Source: an uncultured Lachnospiraceae bacterium
GTDB lineage: Bacteria > Bacillota > Clostridia > Lachnospirales > Lachnospiraceae
DNA: 64,000 bases
Direction: 5' to 3'
NCBI GenBank assembly: GCA_910585545.1
Contig: CAJUFN010000005.1
Coordinates: 1 to 64,000 of the forward strand
Shown piece by piece: positions 33,803 to 42,170 of the stretch (its first letter is position 1; each line of letters starts with the position of its first letter). The notes beneath the pieces are model-generated. The model made no database searches, had not been told where the DNA came from, and was given only the letters and a program-made list of their open reading frames with translations. Both the position numbers and the translations under genes were made by a program.

Positions 33803-34423
33803 TTAGCTTTCTTTTAATTCTGTCTTAATCTGATTCAAAAATTCCATATTACGGAAACACCTTCTGTGTTCTCCTGAAATAATCTGATGCATCTCTTTTA
33901 CACATTCTTCAAGATCATCATTGACAATCAGATAATCATAATTTTCAATTCCTTTTGCCTCTTCTTTGGCACGTTTCATTCTTGATTCAATGACATCCAT
34001 TGTCTCCGTCCCTCTTCCTACCAGACGATTTTTTAGTGTATTCGCATCTGGCGGTGTCACGAACAAAAGTAATGTGTCCGGGAATTTCTCCTTTACTTTT
34101 AAAGCCCCCTGAATCTCTATCTCAAGAATGACATCTTTTCCCTCCTCAAGCTTTTGCTCTACATAAGCTTTCGGCGTTCCATAATAATTGTCAACATACC
34201 TAGCATACTCTATCAGCGCATCTTCTGCAATCATTTTTTCAAATTCTTCCATCGTTTTGAAAAAATATTCTCTGCCGTCAGCTTCCCCTGCGCGCGGTTT
34301 TCTTGTTGTCGCAGAAATAGACAACGCATAATCATCATATTCTTTTAAGAGACGATTCATCAAAGTCCCTTTTCCTGCCCCTGAAAATCCGGATACTACA
34401 ATCAGTATTCCCTTTTTTTTCAT
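33803..34423 (-). CDS. gmk: guanylate kinase
   Basis: A 206-residue kinase phosphorylating GMP to GDP. The P-loop is SGFSGAGKGTL near the N-terminus, and the GMP-binding segment is SATTRKPRAGEADGREYFF. Length is canonical. ATG at 34423 follows GGGTGA; the overlapping GTG at 34426 is the alternative. It is between yicC and rpoZ. Confidence 0.97.
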   Translation of the reverse strand: MKKKGILIVVSGFSGAGKGTLMNRLLKEYDDYALSISATTRKPRAGEADGREYFFKTMEEFEKMIAEDALIEYARYVDNYYGTPKAYVEQKLEEGKDVILEIEIQGALKVKEKFPDTLLLFVTPPDANTLKNRLVGRGTETMDVIESRMKRAKEEAKGIENYDYLIVNDDLEECVKEMHQIISGEHRRCFRNMEFLNQIKTELKES

Positions 34424-34469
34424 CACTTTTCACCCTTTTTCGTCTTTTTATTCTTTCTCTCTTAAAAAC

Positions 34470-35348
34470 TTATTCGATATTTTGAATCTGTTCCCTTACT
34501 TTTTCAATCTCTGTCTTAAGTTCAATCGCCCAGTTTGATACTCCCAGATCATTTGCTTTGGAAAGAATCGTATTAGATTCACGGTTCATCTCCTGTGCGA
34601 TAAAGTCAAGCTTACGGCCAATACCTTCGGACTTATCCAAAGTTTCTTTCATATGCTTGATATGACTTCTCAGACGTACCGTCTCTTCATCGGTACATAT
34701 CTTATCTGCAAAGAGTACCACTTCTGCTGCAATTCTTCCCTCGTCGATCTTTGAATCTTCCAGAAGCTCTTTTACCTTTGCCTCAATCTTTTCCCTGTAT
34801 TCTCTGACGATCTGCGGAGAACGCTCTTCTACATGTTCCACCAGCGTAATCATTCCATCCAACTTTTCGATCAAATCCTTTTTAAGCTGCTCGCCTTCTT
34901 TTTTTCTTGTCTCTACAAGCTGCCCAAAAGCTCCTTCCAGTGCTTTACTAAGCCCGTTCCAGAGTTCTTCTTCGTCTGCAGACTGCTCTTCCATCGTAAA
35001 CACTTCCGGATAACGAGACAAGGTAGAGACACGGATATCATTCTCCAGACCGAAGGTCTCCTGCATTTTTTTGAAATAATCCAGATATTCCTTTGCCAAT
35101 GTCTCATTATATTTCAAAGCCATCTGGCTTTCTGATAAATCTTCATACGTTATAAAAATATCTACTTTCCCTCTGGAAGCATATTGTTTTAAAAGGCTGC
35201 GGATAGCAGCTTCAAAAAAATTAAATTTCTTTGGCATACGGATATTCGCATCCAGATAGCGATGATTCACACTTTTTATCTCAACCGTAAATCTTCTTTC
35301 TCCGTCAGCAACCTCACATCTGCCAAAACCTGTCATGCTTTTTATCAT
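34470..35348 (-). CDS. YicC/YloC-family endoribonuclease
   Basis: A 292-residue protein with the family N-terminus SMTGFGRCE and EIKSVNHRYLD, and a C-terminus with EMNRESNTILSKAND. Members have endoribonuclease activity and affect sRNA turnover in E. coli. It heads the yicC-gmk-rpoZ unit, which reads from a strong promoter (35386-35414). Confidence 0.93.
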   Translation of the reverse strand: MIKSMTGFGRCEVADGERRFTVEIKSVNHRYLDANIRMPKKFNFFEAAIRSLLKQYASRGKVDIFITYEDLSESQMALKYNETLAKEYLDYFKKMQETFGLENDIRVSTLSRYPEVFTMEEQSADEEELWNGLSKALEGAFGQLVETRKKEGEQLKKDLIEKLDGMITLVEHVEERSPQIVREYREKIEAKVKELLEDSKIDEGRIAAEVVLFADKICTDEETVRLRSHIKHMKETLDKSEGIGRKLDFIAQEMNRESNTILSKANDLGVSNWAIELKTEIEKVREQIQNIE

Positions 35349-35385
35349 TTGTTCTCCCTCGTTTCACTACACATACTTATTTATA

Positions 35386-35414
35386 ATAATAAGCTTTTTC
35401 ACCTCTGCTGTCAA
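35386..35414 (-). promoter_or_regulatory. sigma-A promoter of yicC-gmk-rpoZ
   Basis: TTGACA (35409-35414), 17-nt spacer, TATTAT (35386-35391) on the minus strand; divergent from the rqcH promoter. Confidence 0.75.
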
Positions 35415-35447
35415 CCTGTAAACAATCTGCTTTTTTTAATATATCAG

Positions 35448-35475
35448 TTGAAAAATGAACTCTTTTCTGTACAAT
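35448..35475 (+). promoter_or_regulatory. sigma-A promoter of rqcH
   Basis: TTGAAA (35448-35453), 16-nt spacer, TACAAT (35470-35475), then AGGAGGA before the ATG. Confidence 0.7.
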
Positions 35476-35506
35476 AGAATTATATGATTTTTTAGGAGGA
35501 ACTATT

Positions 35507-37246
35507 ATGGCTTTAGACGGAATCGCGATTGCTAATGTAACCGCAGAATTAAAAAAATGCCTTCTTGGAAGCAGGATCAGCAAAATTGCACAGCCAGAGA
35601 TGGATGAACTTCTTTTTACCTTGAAAAGTCCATCCGGTCAATATCGCCTCTGCATCAGTGCAAGCGCCTCGCTTCCTTTGATATATCTAACCGATACAAA
35701 TAAACCAAGTCCTATGACAGCGCCGAATTTTTGTATGCTGCTTCGCAAACATATAAGCAATGGGCGCATCACAGATATTTTCCAGCCAAAGCTGGAACGC
35801 ATCATTCATTTTGAAATCGAACATCTGGATGAACTTGGCGATTTATGCAAAAAGCAGCTGATTATCGAGATTATGGGAAAGCATAGTAATATTATCTTCT
35901 GTGACTCGAATAACCGTATCATTGACAGTATCAAACATATTTCCGCACAGGTGAGTTCTGTACGTGAAGTACTTCCGGGCCGAGAGTATTTTATCCCGGA
36001 TACCATGCATAAAGAAAATCCTCTTGATGTTGATGCAGATACATTTATAAAAATGCTGACAGGAAAACCTATGACGCTTTCGAAAGCAATCTACACCAGC
36101 TTTACCGGCATAAGCCCTGTTGTCGCTGAAGAAATCTGCCAGATTGCCGCCTTGGATTCTTCTGTCACACCTTCAGAATTACCTGAAGATATGCTCTTAC
36201 ACTTACATCGGCAATTTTCCATTTTCTTCGATGCAATAAAAGAAGAATCGTTTTCTCCCTGCATCTATTATCTTGGAAAAGAGCCAAAGGAATTCTCGGC
36301 GCTGCCGCTCTCGCATATGGAAAATTATGAAAGAAAAGATTTTTCTTCTATTTCCGAAGTACTGCGCACTTATTATGCTTCCAAAAATGCACTGACGCGT
36401 ATCCGCCAGAAATCTGCCGACCTGCGTCATGTGGTTCAAACATCTTTGGACCGAAACCGAAAAAAATTCGATTTGCAAAGCAAACAGCTTCGTGATACGC
36501 AGAATCGTGACAAATACAAAGTTTATGGAGAACTGATTCATACTTACGGATATGATCTGGAAGTTGGTGCAAAGAAATTAGATGCTTTGAATTACTACAC
36601 GAATGAAATGATTACCATTCCTTTGGACAGCCAGAAGACGCCGCAGGAAAATGCACAAAAATATTTCGATAAATACAACAAACAGAAACGTACTTTTGAA
36701 GCGCTTTCTTCACTGATCCAGGAAACGAAAGATGAAATTATTTATCTGGAATCAGTCATGAATGCACTAGATATTGCTCAAAATGAAGATGACCTTAATG
36801 CAGTCAAAGACGAACTGATTGCAGCAGGATATGTACGGCGCAAATTCACGAAGCAAAAAGTGAAACACAAAAGTAAACCGTTTCATTACATTTCCGGCGA
36901 TGGCTATCATATGTATGTCGGAAAGAATAACTTCCAGAACGAAGAACTTACCTTCCAGCTTGCAGAAGGCAATGACTGGTGGTTCCATGCCAAAGGAACT
37001 CCTGGTTCCCATGTGATCGTAAAAACCAACGGAGACGAGCTTCCAGACCGTACTTTCGAAGAAGCCGGACGACTCGCCGCTTACTATTCCAAAAACCGCG
37101 GAAATGACAAAGTAGAGATTGACTACATCGAAAAGAAACATGTAAAAAAAGCAAAGGGCGGAAAACCAGGATTCGTCATCTATCATACAAATTATTCTCT
37201 GATCATAGATTCTGACATCTCAGAAATTAAATTGTGTGAATCCTGA
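35507..37246 (+). CDS. rqcH: Rqc2-like ribosome quality-control protein (NFACT family)
   Basis: A 579-residue NFACT protein. The N-terminal NFACT-N domain (about 1-200) and helix-hairpin-helix part are followed by a coiled-coil middle (about 290-430) and the NFACT-R domain (about 445-560, with GYHMYVGKNNFQNEELT and WWFHAKGTPGSHVI). In Bacillus the homologue binds stalled 50S-peptidyl-tRNA complexes and adds C-terminal alanine tails. Older annotation calls it fibronectin-binding protein FbpA. Its ATG follows AGGAGGA. Confidence 0.93.
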   Translation: MALDGIAIANVTAELKKCLLGSRISKIAQPEMDELLFTLKSPSGQYRLCISASASLPLIYLTDTNKPSPMTAPNFCMLLRKHISNGRITDIFQPKLERIIHFEIEHLDELGDLCKKQLIIEIMGKHSNIIFCDSNNRIIDSIKHISAQVSSVREVLPGREYFIPDTMHKENPLDVDADTFIKMLTGKPMTLSKAIYTSFTGISPVVAEEICQIAALDSSVTPSELPEDMLLHLHRQFSIFFDAIKEESFSPCIYYLGKEPKEFSALPLSHMENYERKDFSSISEVLRTYYASKNALTRIRQKSADLRHVVQTSLDRNRKKFDLQSKQLRDTQNRDKYKVYGELIHTYGYDLEVGAKKLDALNYYTNEMITIPLDSQKTPQENAQKYFDKYNKQKRTFEALSSLIQETKDEIIYLESVMNALDIAQNEDDLNAVKDELIAAGYVRRKFTKQKVKHKSKPFHYISGDGYHMYVGKNNFQNEELTFQLAEGNDWWFHAKGTPGSHVIVKTNGDELPDRTFEEAGRLAAYYSKNRGNDKVEIDYIEKKHVKKAKGGKPGFVIYHTNYSLIIDSDISEIKLCES

Positions 37247-37267
37247 TCATACCTTAACTAAAAATGT

Positions 37268-37298
37268 ACGCCAGCCGTAAAAACGAAACGGCTGGCGT
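37268..37298. terminator. terminator between rqcH and folBK
   Basis: ACGCCAGCCGT pairs with ACGGCTGGCGT. The T-run is on the minus-strand side, so it chiefly serves the folate operon. Confidence 0.7.
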
Positions 37299-37302
37299 CA
37301 AA

Positions 37303-38142
37303 TCATTCCCTATTCAGATCTTCATACATCTCTTTCATCGTTTTCCCATACACCGGATGTCTTTTGTATGGCTCTATCTCTGCCATCGGTTTTAATACGA
37401 ATTCCCGATTCTGCATATCCACATGGGGAATACACAAATCGTCTTCTTCCAGCAAAAGCTTATCATATAAAAGAATATCCAAATCCAACGTACGCGGTCC
37501 CCAGTGCACCTTTCTTTCTCTTCCTGCCTCCTGCTCCAATTCATGAAGCCGTCCAAGCAGCTCTTTAGGCATCAGCAGCGTTCGCAATTTCAGCGCCCCA
37601 TTCAAGAACACATCCTGTTCCACACCGCCATATGGTTCCGTTACAATCAGTTCCGATATTTTTTCCACCTTACATCCCGGTGTGGCTTTCAATCCTTCGA
37701 TCGCTTTTTTTATATATGCTTCTTTATCCCCCATATTGGAGCCAAATGCTATATAAGCTTCATGCCAGCTTCGCTTTACAGACACCGACACCGTATCCAG
37801 AGGCAAGCCAATTGGTGCCCACGGTTTTTTTACTTCGATCTCTACAGCCTCTATCTTCTCATCAAAAAGCAAGATATGCTCTGCGAGATGCTCTGCTGCT
37901 GCCTCGATCAAAAGAAATGTATGCTCTTGCATCTCTTTTTTTATCAAGTGCGCAATCGTTCCGTAATTAACCGAGCACGTTAAATCATCCTCTCGCCCTG
38001 CTTTTCTTGCATCCAGATGCAAAACTGCCGTCACAAGAAATTTCTGACCCAGTGTTGTCTCTTCTGCATAGACACCATGATGCGCAAATATTTCCAAATC
38101 TTTTATCTTAATTTGATCCATCTCCATCGTTTTCTTCCTCAT
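37303..38142 (-). CDS. folBK: bifunctional dihydroneopterin aldolase / HPPK
   Basis: A fusion of two folate enzymes. Residues 1-120 are dihydroneopterin aldolase (LEIFAHHGVYAEETTLGQKF). Residues 125-279 are 6-hydroxymethyl-7,8-dihydropterin pyrophosphokinase (AYIAFGSNMGDKEAYI; VHWGPRTLDLDILLYD). It catalyses consecutive reactions before dihydropteroate synthase, encoded just upstream. Start is uncertain: ATG at 38142, 38127 or 38121 are all possible, and the shorter ones have a better AGGAAG spacing. It is the last gene of the folate operon. Confidence 0.93.
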   Translation of the reverse strand: MRKKTMEMDQIKIKDLEIFAHHGVYAEETTLGQKFLVTAVLHLDARKAGREDDLTCSVNYGTIAHLIKKEMQEHTFLLIEAAAEHLAEHILLFDEKIEAVEIEVKKPWAPIGLPLDTVSVSVKRSWHEAYIAFGSNMGDKEAYIKKAIEGLKATPGCKVEKISELIVTEPYGGVEQDVFLNGALKLRTLLMPKELLGRLHELEQEAGRERKVHWGPRTLDLDILLYDKLLLEEDDLCIPHVDMQNREFVLKPMAEIEPYKRHPVYGKTMKEMYEDLNRE

Positions 38143-38163
38143 TTGATTTTCCGAATATCGAAC

Positions 38164-38973
38164 CTATCCTCTTGCAAGAATCGCCTCAGTCATCTTGATT
38201 GCCCTGATATTCTTTTTCACGTCATGAACACGTACAAATCCATATCTGTTCTGTACTGCCATCACCGTTGTCACAAGCGTTCCTTCTTCCCTTTCATCTG
38301 CCGGAAGATCTAACGTCAGACCAATCATTGACTTTCTTGATGTTCCAAGAAGCAGCGGATAACCTAACCCTTGAAACATGTCAAGATGCTTCATGACATC
38401 TAGGTTCATCTCATAAGTTTTACCAAATCCAATCCCTGGGTCAAGCATGATCTTATCGTCTGCAATTCCTGCTTCCTTCGCTGTTCTCACACATTTTTCC
38501 ATCTCGGTATACATATCTTTCAGGAAATCACTGTATAGTGGCTCTGATTTATTATGCATAAGGCAGCACGCCGCATTATATTGTTTTACTAAATTCGCCA
38601 TCTTGTCATCATATTGAAATCCCCAGATATCGTTTACCAAGTCTGCCCCTGCTTTTAAAGCTTCTTTCGCGACTTCGCTTTTATAAGTATCTATGGAAAC
38701 CGGAATATCAAAGTTTTTCTTTGCAGCCTCCACAATCGGAACGACACGTTCAATTTCCTCCTGCGTACTGATCTGTACGTGTCCTGGTCTTGTGGATTCC
38801 CCGCCAATATCCAAGATATCCGTTCCATCCGCAATCAATTGTTCTGCATGCTCCATTGCCAAATCATAGCTTTGAAATCTTCCTCCATCCGAAAAAGAAT
38901 CCGGTGTCACATTCAAAATTCCCATAACGTACGTATGGTTTACAACGTCAAATTCTCTGTTTCCTATTCTCAT
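38164..38973 (-). CDS. folP: dihydropteroate synthase
   Basis: A 269-residue TIM-barrel enzyme condensing pterin pyrophosphate with p-aminobenzoate; the sulfonamide target. The motifs ILNVTPDSFSDGG, DIGGESTRPG and LLGTSRKS are all present. ATG at 38973 follows AGGAAA; the TTG at 39003 is rejected. It is 30 nt downstream of the HD-domain gene. Confidence 0.96.
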   Translation of the reverse strand: MRIGNREFDVVNHTYVMGILNVTPDSFSDGGRFQSYDLAMEHAEQLIADGTDILDIGGESTRPGHVQISTQEEIERVVPIVEAAKKNFDIPVSIDTYKSEVAKEALKAGADLVNDIWGFQYDDKMANLVKQYNAACCLMHNKSEPLYSDFLKDMYTEMEKCVRTAKEAGIADDKIMLDPGIGFGKTYEMNLDVMKHLDMFQGLGYPLLLGTSRKSMIGLTLDLPADEREEGTLVTTVMAVQNRYGFVRVHDVKKNIRAIKMTEAILARG

Positions 38974-39007
38974 GTCTGTTTCCTGCCTCTCCCAGTTGTC
39001 CAACTAC

Positions 39008-39487
39008 CTAGTATCTAATTTCCAAATTCTTTTTTTGCGTGTCCCAGTTGCAATTATCTTTTGCTTTACACAAAAAGCAGTTTCTGGATGCCTTGTCCGC
39101 ATCATACAAAATTTCCGAAAGAGCAGAAGTCTTCAGCGGCTTTTTACGATGCTCTAAAATGGCCTTGAGAATGCCTTCTTTCTCTTCTTCTGTAAACTCT
39201 GTTTCTTCCAGAATTCTCTCCGCGATCACGGAGCTTGCCATCTCATGAGGCGTTCCTTCTTCATACTGCTGCCATTTTCCGATATCATGAAGCAATGCCG
39301 TCCCATATACCTGTGCCTTTGGTACATCATATCCTCGCTCCATAGAAAAGATATAAGCAAGCCTGGCTACATCCAAAAAATGCTGCATGTCATGACAACA
39401 GAAAATCCTATCTTTCTCTGCTTTTTCAATCCGTTTTAAACACTCCTGATAATGCGGATGTTCATATATTTTTGTAACTCTTTTCAT
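39008..39487 (-). CDS. HD-domain phosphohydrolase-like protein in the folate operon
   Basis: A 159-residue HD-domain protein. Metal-ligand motifs are CHDMQHFLDVARLA (about 32-45), ALLHDIGKW (about 68-76) and LEHRKKP (about 112-118). A cysteine-rich tail, CFLCKAKDNC (about 136-145), could hold a metal. It lies 5 nt after folE and 34 nt before folP. The operon lacks a NudB-type enzyme to remove phosphates from dihydroneopterin triphosphate, so this HD protein is a candidate for that missing step. That role is inference from position only. Confidence 0.8.
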   Translation of the reverse strand: MKRVTKIYEHPHYQECLKRIEKAEKDRIFCCHDMQHFLDVARLAYIFSMERGYDVPKAQVYGTALLHDIGKWQQYEEGTPHEMASSVIAERILEETEFTEEEKEGILKAILEHRKKPLKTSALSEILYDADKASRNCFLCKAKDNCNWDTQKKNLEIRY

Positions 39488-39492
39488 TTCTT

Positions 39493-40050
39493 TTAATCCT
39501 TTACCAGATTCAAGAACATATTCTGAAACTTTTCATCTTCTTTAAAAATCCCTCTAGTCACTACACTTACCGTCTTGCTTCCCGGTTTTTTGATTCCCCG
39601 CATGGTCATACACATGTGTTCGGCTTCTGCCATTACCATGACCCCTTTCGGTTTTAAATGTTCCATCAGTGCGTCTGCAATCTGTGCAGTCATCTGCTCT
39701 TGAAGCTGCAGTCTCCTTGCATAAACCTCTACGGTTCTTGCAAGTTTGCTAAGCCCTGCTACCCTTCCATCCGGTATATAAGCAATATGAACCTTTCCGA
39801 AAAACGGGAGCATGTGATGCTCGCACATGGAATAAAAAGTAATATCTTTTTCCAAAACCATCTCATTATTTTCTGCCGTAAACGTTTTTCCAAGATGTTC
39901 CCCTGCGTCTTCGTCCATACCGCTGCAGATTTCTTCATACATTTTTGCGATCCGCTTTGGTGTCTCCAACAATCCTTCTCTTTGTACGTCTTCTCCGATT
40001 CCTTCCAGCAAAAGACATACTGCCTGTTCTATTTTCTCTCTATCTACCAT
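39493..40050 (-). CDS. folE: GTP cyclohydrolase I
   Basis: A 185-residue type I enzyme converting GTP to 7,8-dihydroneopterin triphosphate, the first folate step. The zinc and active-site segment SMCEHHMLPFFGKVHIAY is clear, and C-terminal MCMTMRGIKKPGS supplies another zinc Cys. ATG at 40050 follows AAAGGAAGG and overlaps the folC end by 11 nt; the GTG at 40068 is rejected. Confidence 0.97.
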   Translation of the reverse strand: MVDREKIEQAVCLLLEGIGEDVQREGLLETPKRIAKMYEEICSGMDEDAGEHLGKTFTAENNEMVLEKDITFYSMCEHHMLPFFGKVHIAYIPDGRVAGLSKLARTVEVYARRLQLQEQMTAQIADALMEHLKPKGVMVMAEAEHMCMTMRGIKKPGSKTVSVVTRGIFKEDEKFQNMFLNLVKD

Positions 40051-41341
40051 CTTTGCCTTCCTTTCCACGTGTAAGGCGAATCACTTCGCCAAGATACGAT
40101 AACGAACCAAACGCAAGAATCTCTTCCCTGTCTCCTGCACGTCCCTTTGCTTTTTCAAGAGCCTCCTGCACACTTCCAGCTGTTTCTGAATTCACGTGAT
40201 ATGCCTTAAGTACCTCTGATAGTTTTTCCTTCGCAAGTGAGCGCTCCTTATTCGGAAGCTCTATTGCATAAATATATTTGAAATATGGCGCTATGATTTC
40301 TATCATTTTTTCATATTCTTTATCTTTAAAAACCCCTAAGATTCCGATGATCTTCTTATCCGGAAAATAAGTCCTTATATTTTCCGTAAGCCTCTTTACT
40401 GCATCCACATTGTGGGCACCATCCGCAATGATAACCGGTTCTTTATTCACAAGCATAAATCTTCCGGGCCAGGAAGCATTCTTCAACCCTTTCCTGATTG
40501 CCCTGTCGCCTATTTTATATCCACATCTTTGCAATCGTTCGATCGCCTCGATTGCGGTAACCGCATTCTCCAGCTGATGTCTTCCAGAAAGTGAAATCTC
40601 AACATTTTTATATTGTTTATAAGAAAAACTCTGCCCTTCTAAAGTCTCCTCATGAATGATGATGTTTTCTGGTTCTGCACTGAAAAAGCAGCACTCTTTT
40701 TCGTCTGCCTTCGCTTTTAAAATGGTAAATACTTCTTCTCTTTGCGGCGCAGATATAACGTCTGCTCCCGTTTTTATAATTCCTGTCTTGTTCTTCGTAA
40801 TCTCTTCCAAGGTATCTCCAAGAATTCCCATATGATCCATACTAATCGATGCAAACACGCATACCTTCGTATTTTTAATGATATTCGTTGCATCCAGAAG
40901 TCCTCCAAATCCTGCTTCCAATACAACAATATCGCATGCCTTTTCTTTAAAATATAAAAACGCTGCCGCCGTCTCTATCTCAAATACCGTAGGGGAAGGA
41001 TTCCCCTTTTCTATGCTTCGCCTGGCGGCATTTTTCACCTTCTCTATGATAGCTCCAAGTTCATCCTCCGACATATATTTCCCATCAATCTGAAAACGCT
41101 CCAGATATTCCATGACGGTCGGAGAAATATATCTCCCTGTCCGATAACCTGCTTCTGTTAAAATACCGGAAATATAAGCAAGAATGGAACCCTTGCCATT
41201 CGTACCTGCTATATGTATAAATGTTAAATCATTCTGTGGATTTTCAAGCTCCTCCAATAAGCCTTTTATACTTTCCAAGCCAAGTACACTTCCGTATTTC
41301 GATACCTGATCCAAATATACCCTTGCTTCCTCGTATAACAT
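40040..41341 (-). CDS. folC: bifunctional folylpolyglutamate synthase / dihydrofolate synthase
   Basis: A 433-residue Mur-ligase-family enzyme adding glutamate to dihydropteroate and folates. The P-loop is IAGTNGKGSI (about residues 43-52). The central domain has SMDHMGILGDTLEEI and the C-terminal domain has IADGAHNVDAVKRL. It begins the operon folC-folE-HD-folP-folBK. ATG at 41341 follows AAAGGA. Repeat A copy 3 lies 48 nt upstream. Confidence 0.95.
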   Translation of the reverse strand: MLYEEARVYLDQVSKYGSVLGLESIKGLLEELENPQNDLTFIHIAGTNGKGSILAYISGILTEAGYRTGRYISPTVMEYLERFQIDGKYMSEDELGAIIEKVKNAARRSIEKGNPSPTVFEIETAAAFLYFKEKACDIVVLEAGFGGLLDATNIIKNTKVCVFASISMDHMGILGDTLEEITKNKTGIIKTGADVISAPQREEVFTILKAKADEKECCFFSAEPENIIIHEETLEGQSFSYKQYKNVEISLSGRHQLENAVTAIEAIERLQRCGYKIGDRAIRKGLKNASWPGRFMLVNKEPVIIADGAHNVDAVKRLTENIRTYFPDKKIIGILGVFKDKEYEKMIEIIAPYFKYIYAIELPNKERSLAKEKLSEVLKAYHVNSETAGSVQEALEKAKGRAGDREEILAFGSLSYLGEVIRLTRGKEGKDGR

Positions 41342-41388
41342 CCTTTTTGTCCTTTCTTAAATATCATCTTCTATATCTTAGCACAAGT

Positions 41389-41423
41389 ACTAAAAAACGT
41401 CCACTGGACGTTTTTGTCGTATG
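41389..41423. repeat. dispersed palindromic repeat A, copy 3
   Basis: ACTAAAAAACGTCCAC, then TGGACGTTTTTGTCGTATG. It is followed within 30 nt by repeat B. Confidence 0.75.
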
Positions 41424-41449
41424 TGATTGCCGCAGTGCGCATCCCGCGG

Positions 41450-41510
41450 AGCGTTTTATCTTATAGGAAAAGCTTTCCGCTTTAGCGTGACAAGGTATTT
41501 CCTATAAGAA
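41450..41510. repeat. repeat B, copy 2
   Basis: GCGGAGCGTTTTAT, then TTATAGGAAA, an internal CCGCTTTAGCG segment and the complementary TTTCCTATAA. It shares order and sequence with 18313-18357 but has a longer loop. Confidence 0.6.
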
Positions 41511-41514
41511 TCGG

Positions 41515-41650
41515 ATAGGAGGATAATCATTAATTGATTATCCGTCCTTCCACACCACCTGGCATACAGTTCCGTACCAAGGCTGTTCCCTAGTTTTCAT
41601 AGACTACTAGATAATAGTCCAGCATGGATGTATATCTTTAAGAAGCCGTC
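41515..41650 (-). mobile_element. possible group II intron RNA fragment
   Basis: On the minus strand the run GGTACGGAACTGTATGCC, GGTGGTGTGG, the hairpin GGATAATCA/TGATTATCC (41521-41543) and TCCTATCCGATT resembles the RNA part near domain IV of bacterial group II introns. No reverse-transcriptase ORF is present. The call rests on visual resemblance only. Confidence 0.35.
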
Positions 41651-41888
41651 CTACTACTTGCTTTCACAAGCTATGGACGGGGACGAAAAAGCGAGCGACC
41701 CACGCAGTGATCCGAGAGCGACTGTTGGAAAAGTTGCTTTGCCACAACCTATCCTCACAGAATAATAATACGTCCGCATGGTGCGGTTCTGCCCACAAGA
41801 ATGGGAATAGTTGAGATACTAACGGAGCTTTCCAAAGCCGTCTGTCTGCTTGCAAAAAATGACACACAGTAAAGGGGGTGTATAGATT
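41651..41888. other. non-coding stretch upstream of the decayed xis gene
   Basis: There is no gene with a ribosome site. A minus-strand frame (41664-41867) has no coding character. The sequence looks like the non-coding lead-in to the xis gene of a Tn916-like element. AAAGGGGGTG at about 41872-41881 is the xis ribosome site. Confidence 0.45.
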
Positions 41889-42092
41889 ATGAACAATACT
41901 GATGTGCCTATCTGATTGAAATATTCCTTAACTTTAGAAGAAGCTTCAAAATATTTTAGAGTTGGCGAAAAGAAATTGCGTAGACTGGTAGAAGAAAATC
42001 CTGACGCTGACTGGTTCATTATGAATGGAAACCGTATTCAGATAAAGCGTAAATCCTTTGAAAAATTCTTTGATACCTTGAATGTTATATAA
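41889..42092 (+). pseudogene. xis: Tn916-family excisionase (xis), nonsense mutant
   Basis: Reading through one stop gives 67 codons that match the Tn916 Xis winged-helix family: LEEASKYFRVGEKKLRRLVE and MNGNRIQIKRKSFEKF. Codon 9 is TGA (41913-41915) where the family has Trp (PIW), a single-base nonsense change. Xis normally directs Int towards excision. It lies 78 nt before the decayed int, the standard order at one end of Tn916-type elements. Confidence 0.9.
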
Positions 42093-42170
42093 TGAAAACG
42101 GGCTTTGTATGTGGTATAATTAGAGTATCTCATATCGAAGCTCTTTCCGTTCTGAAAGGAGCGAAAAGCA

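Noticed and set aside
41664..41867. 67-codon minus-strand ORF upstream of xis
   Set aside because: It has no ribosome site and no coding character, and overlaps the non-coding lead-in of the decayed element.
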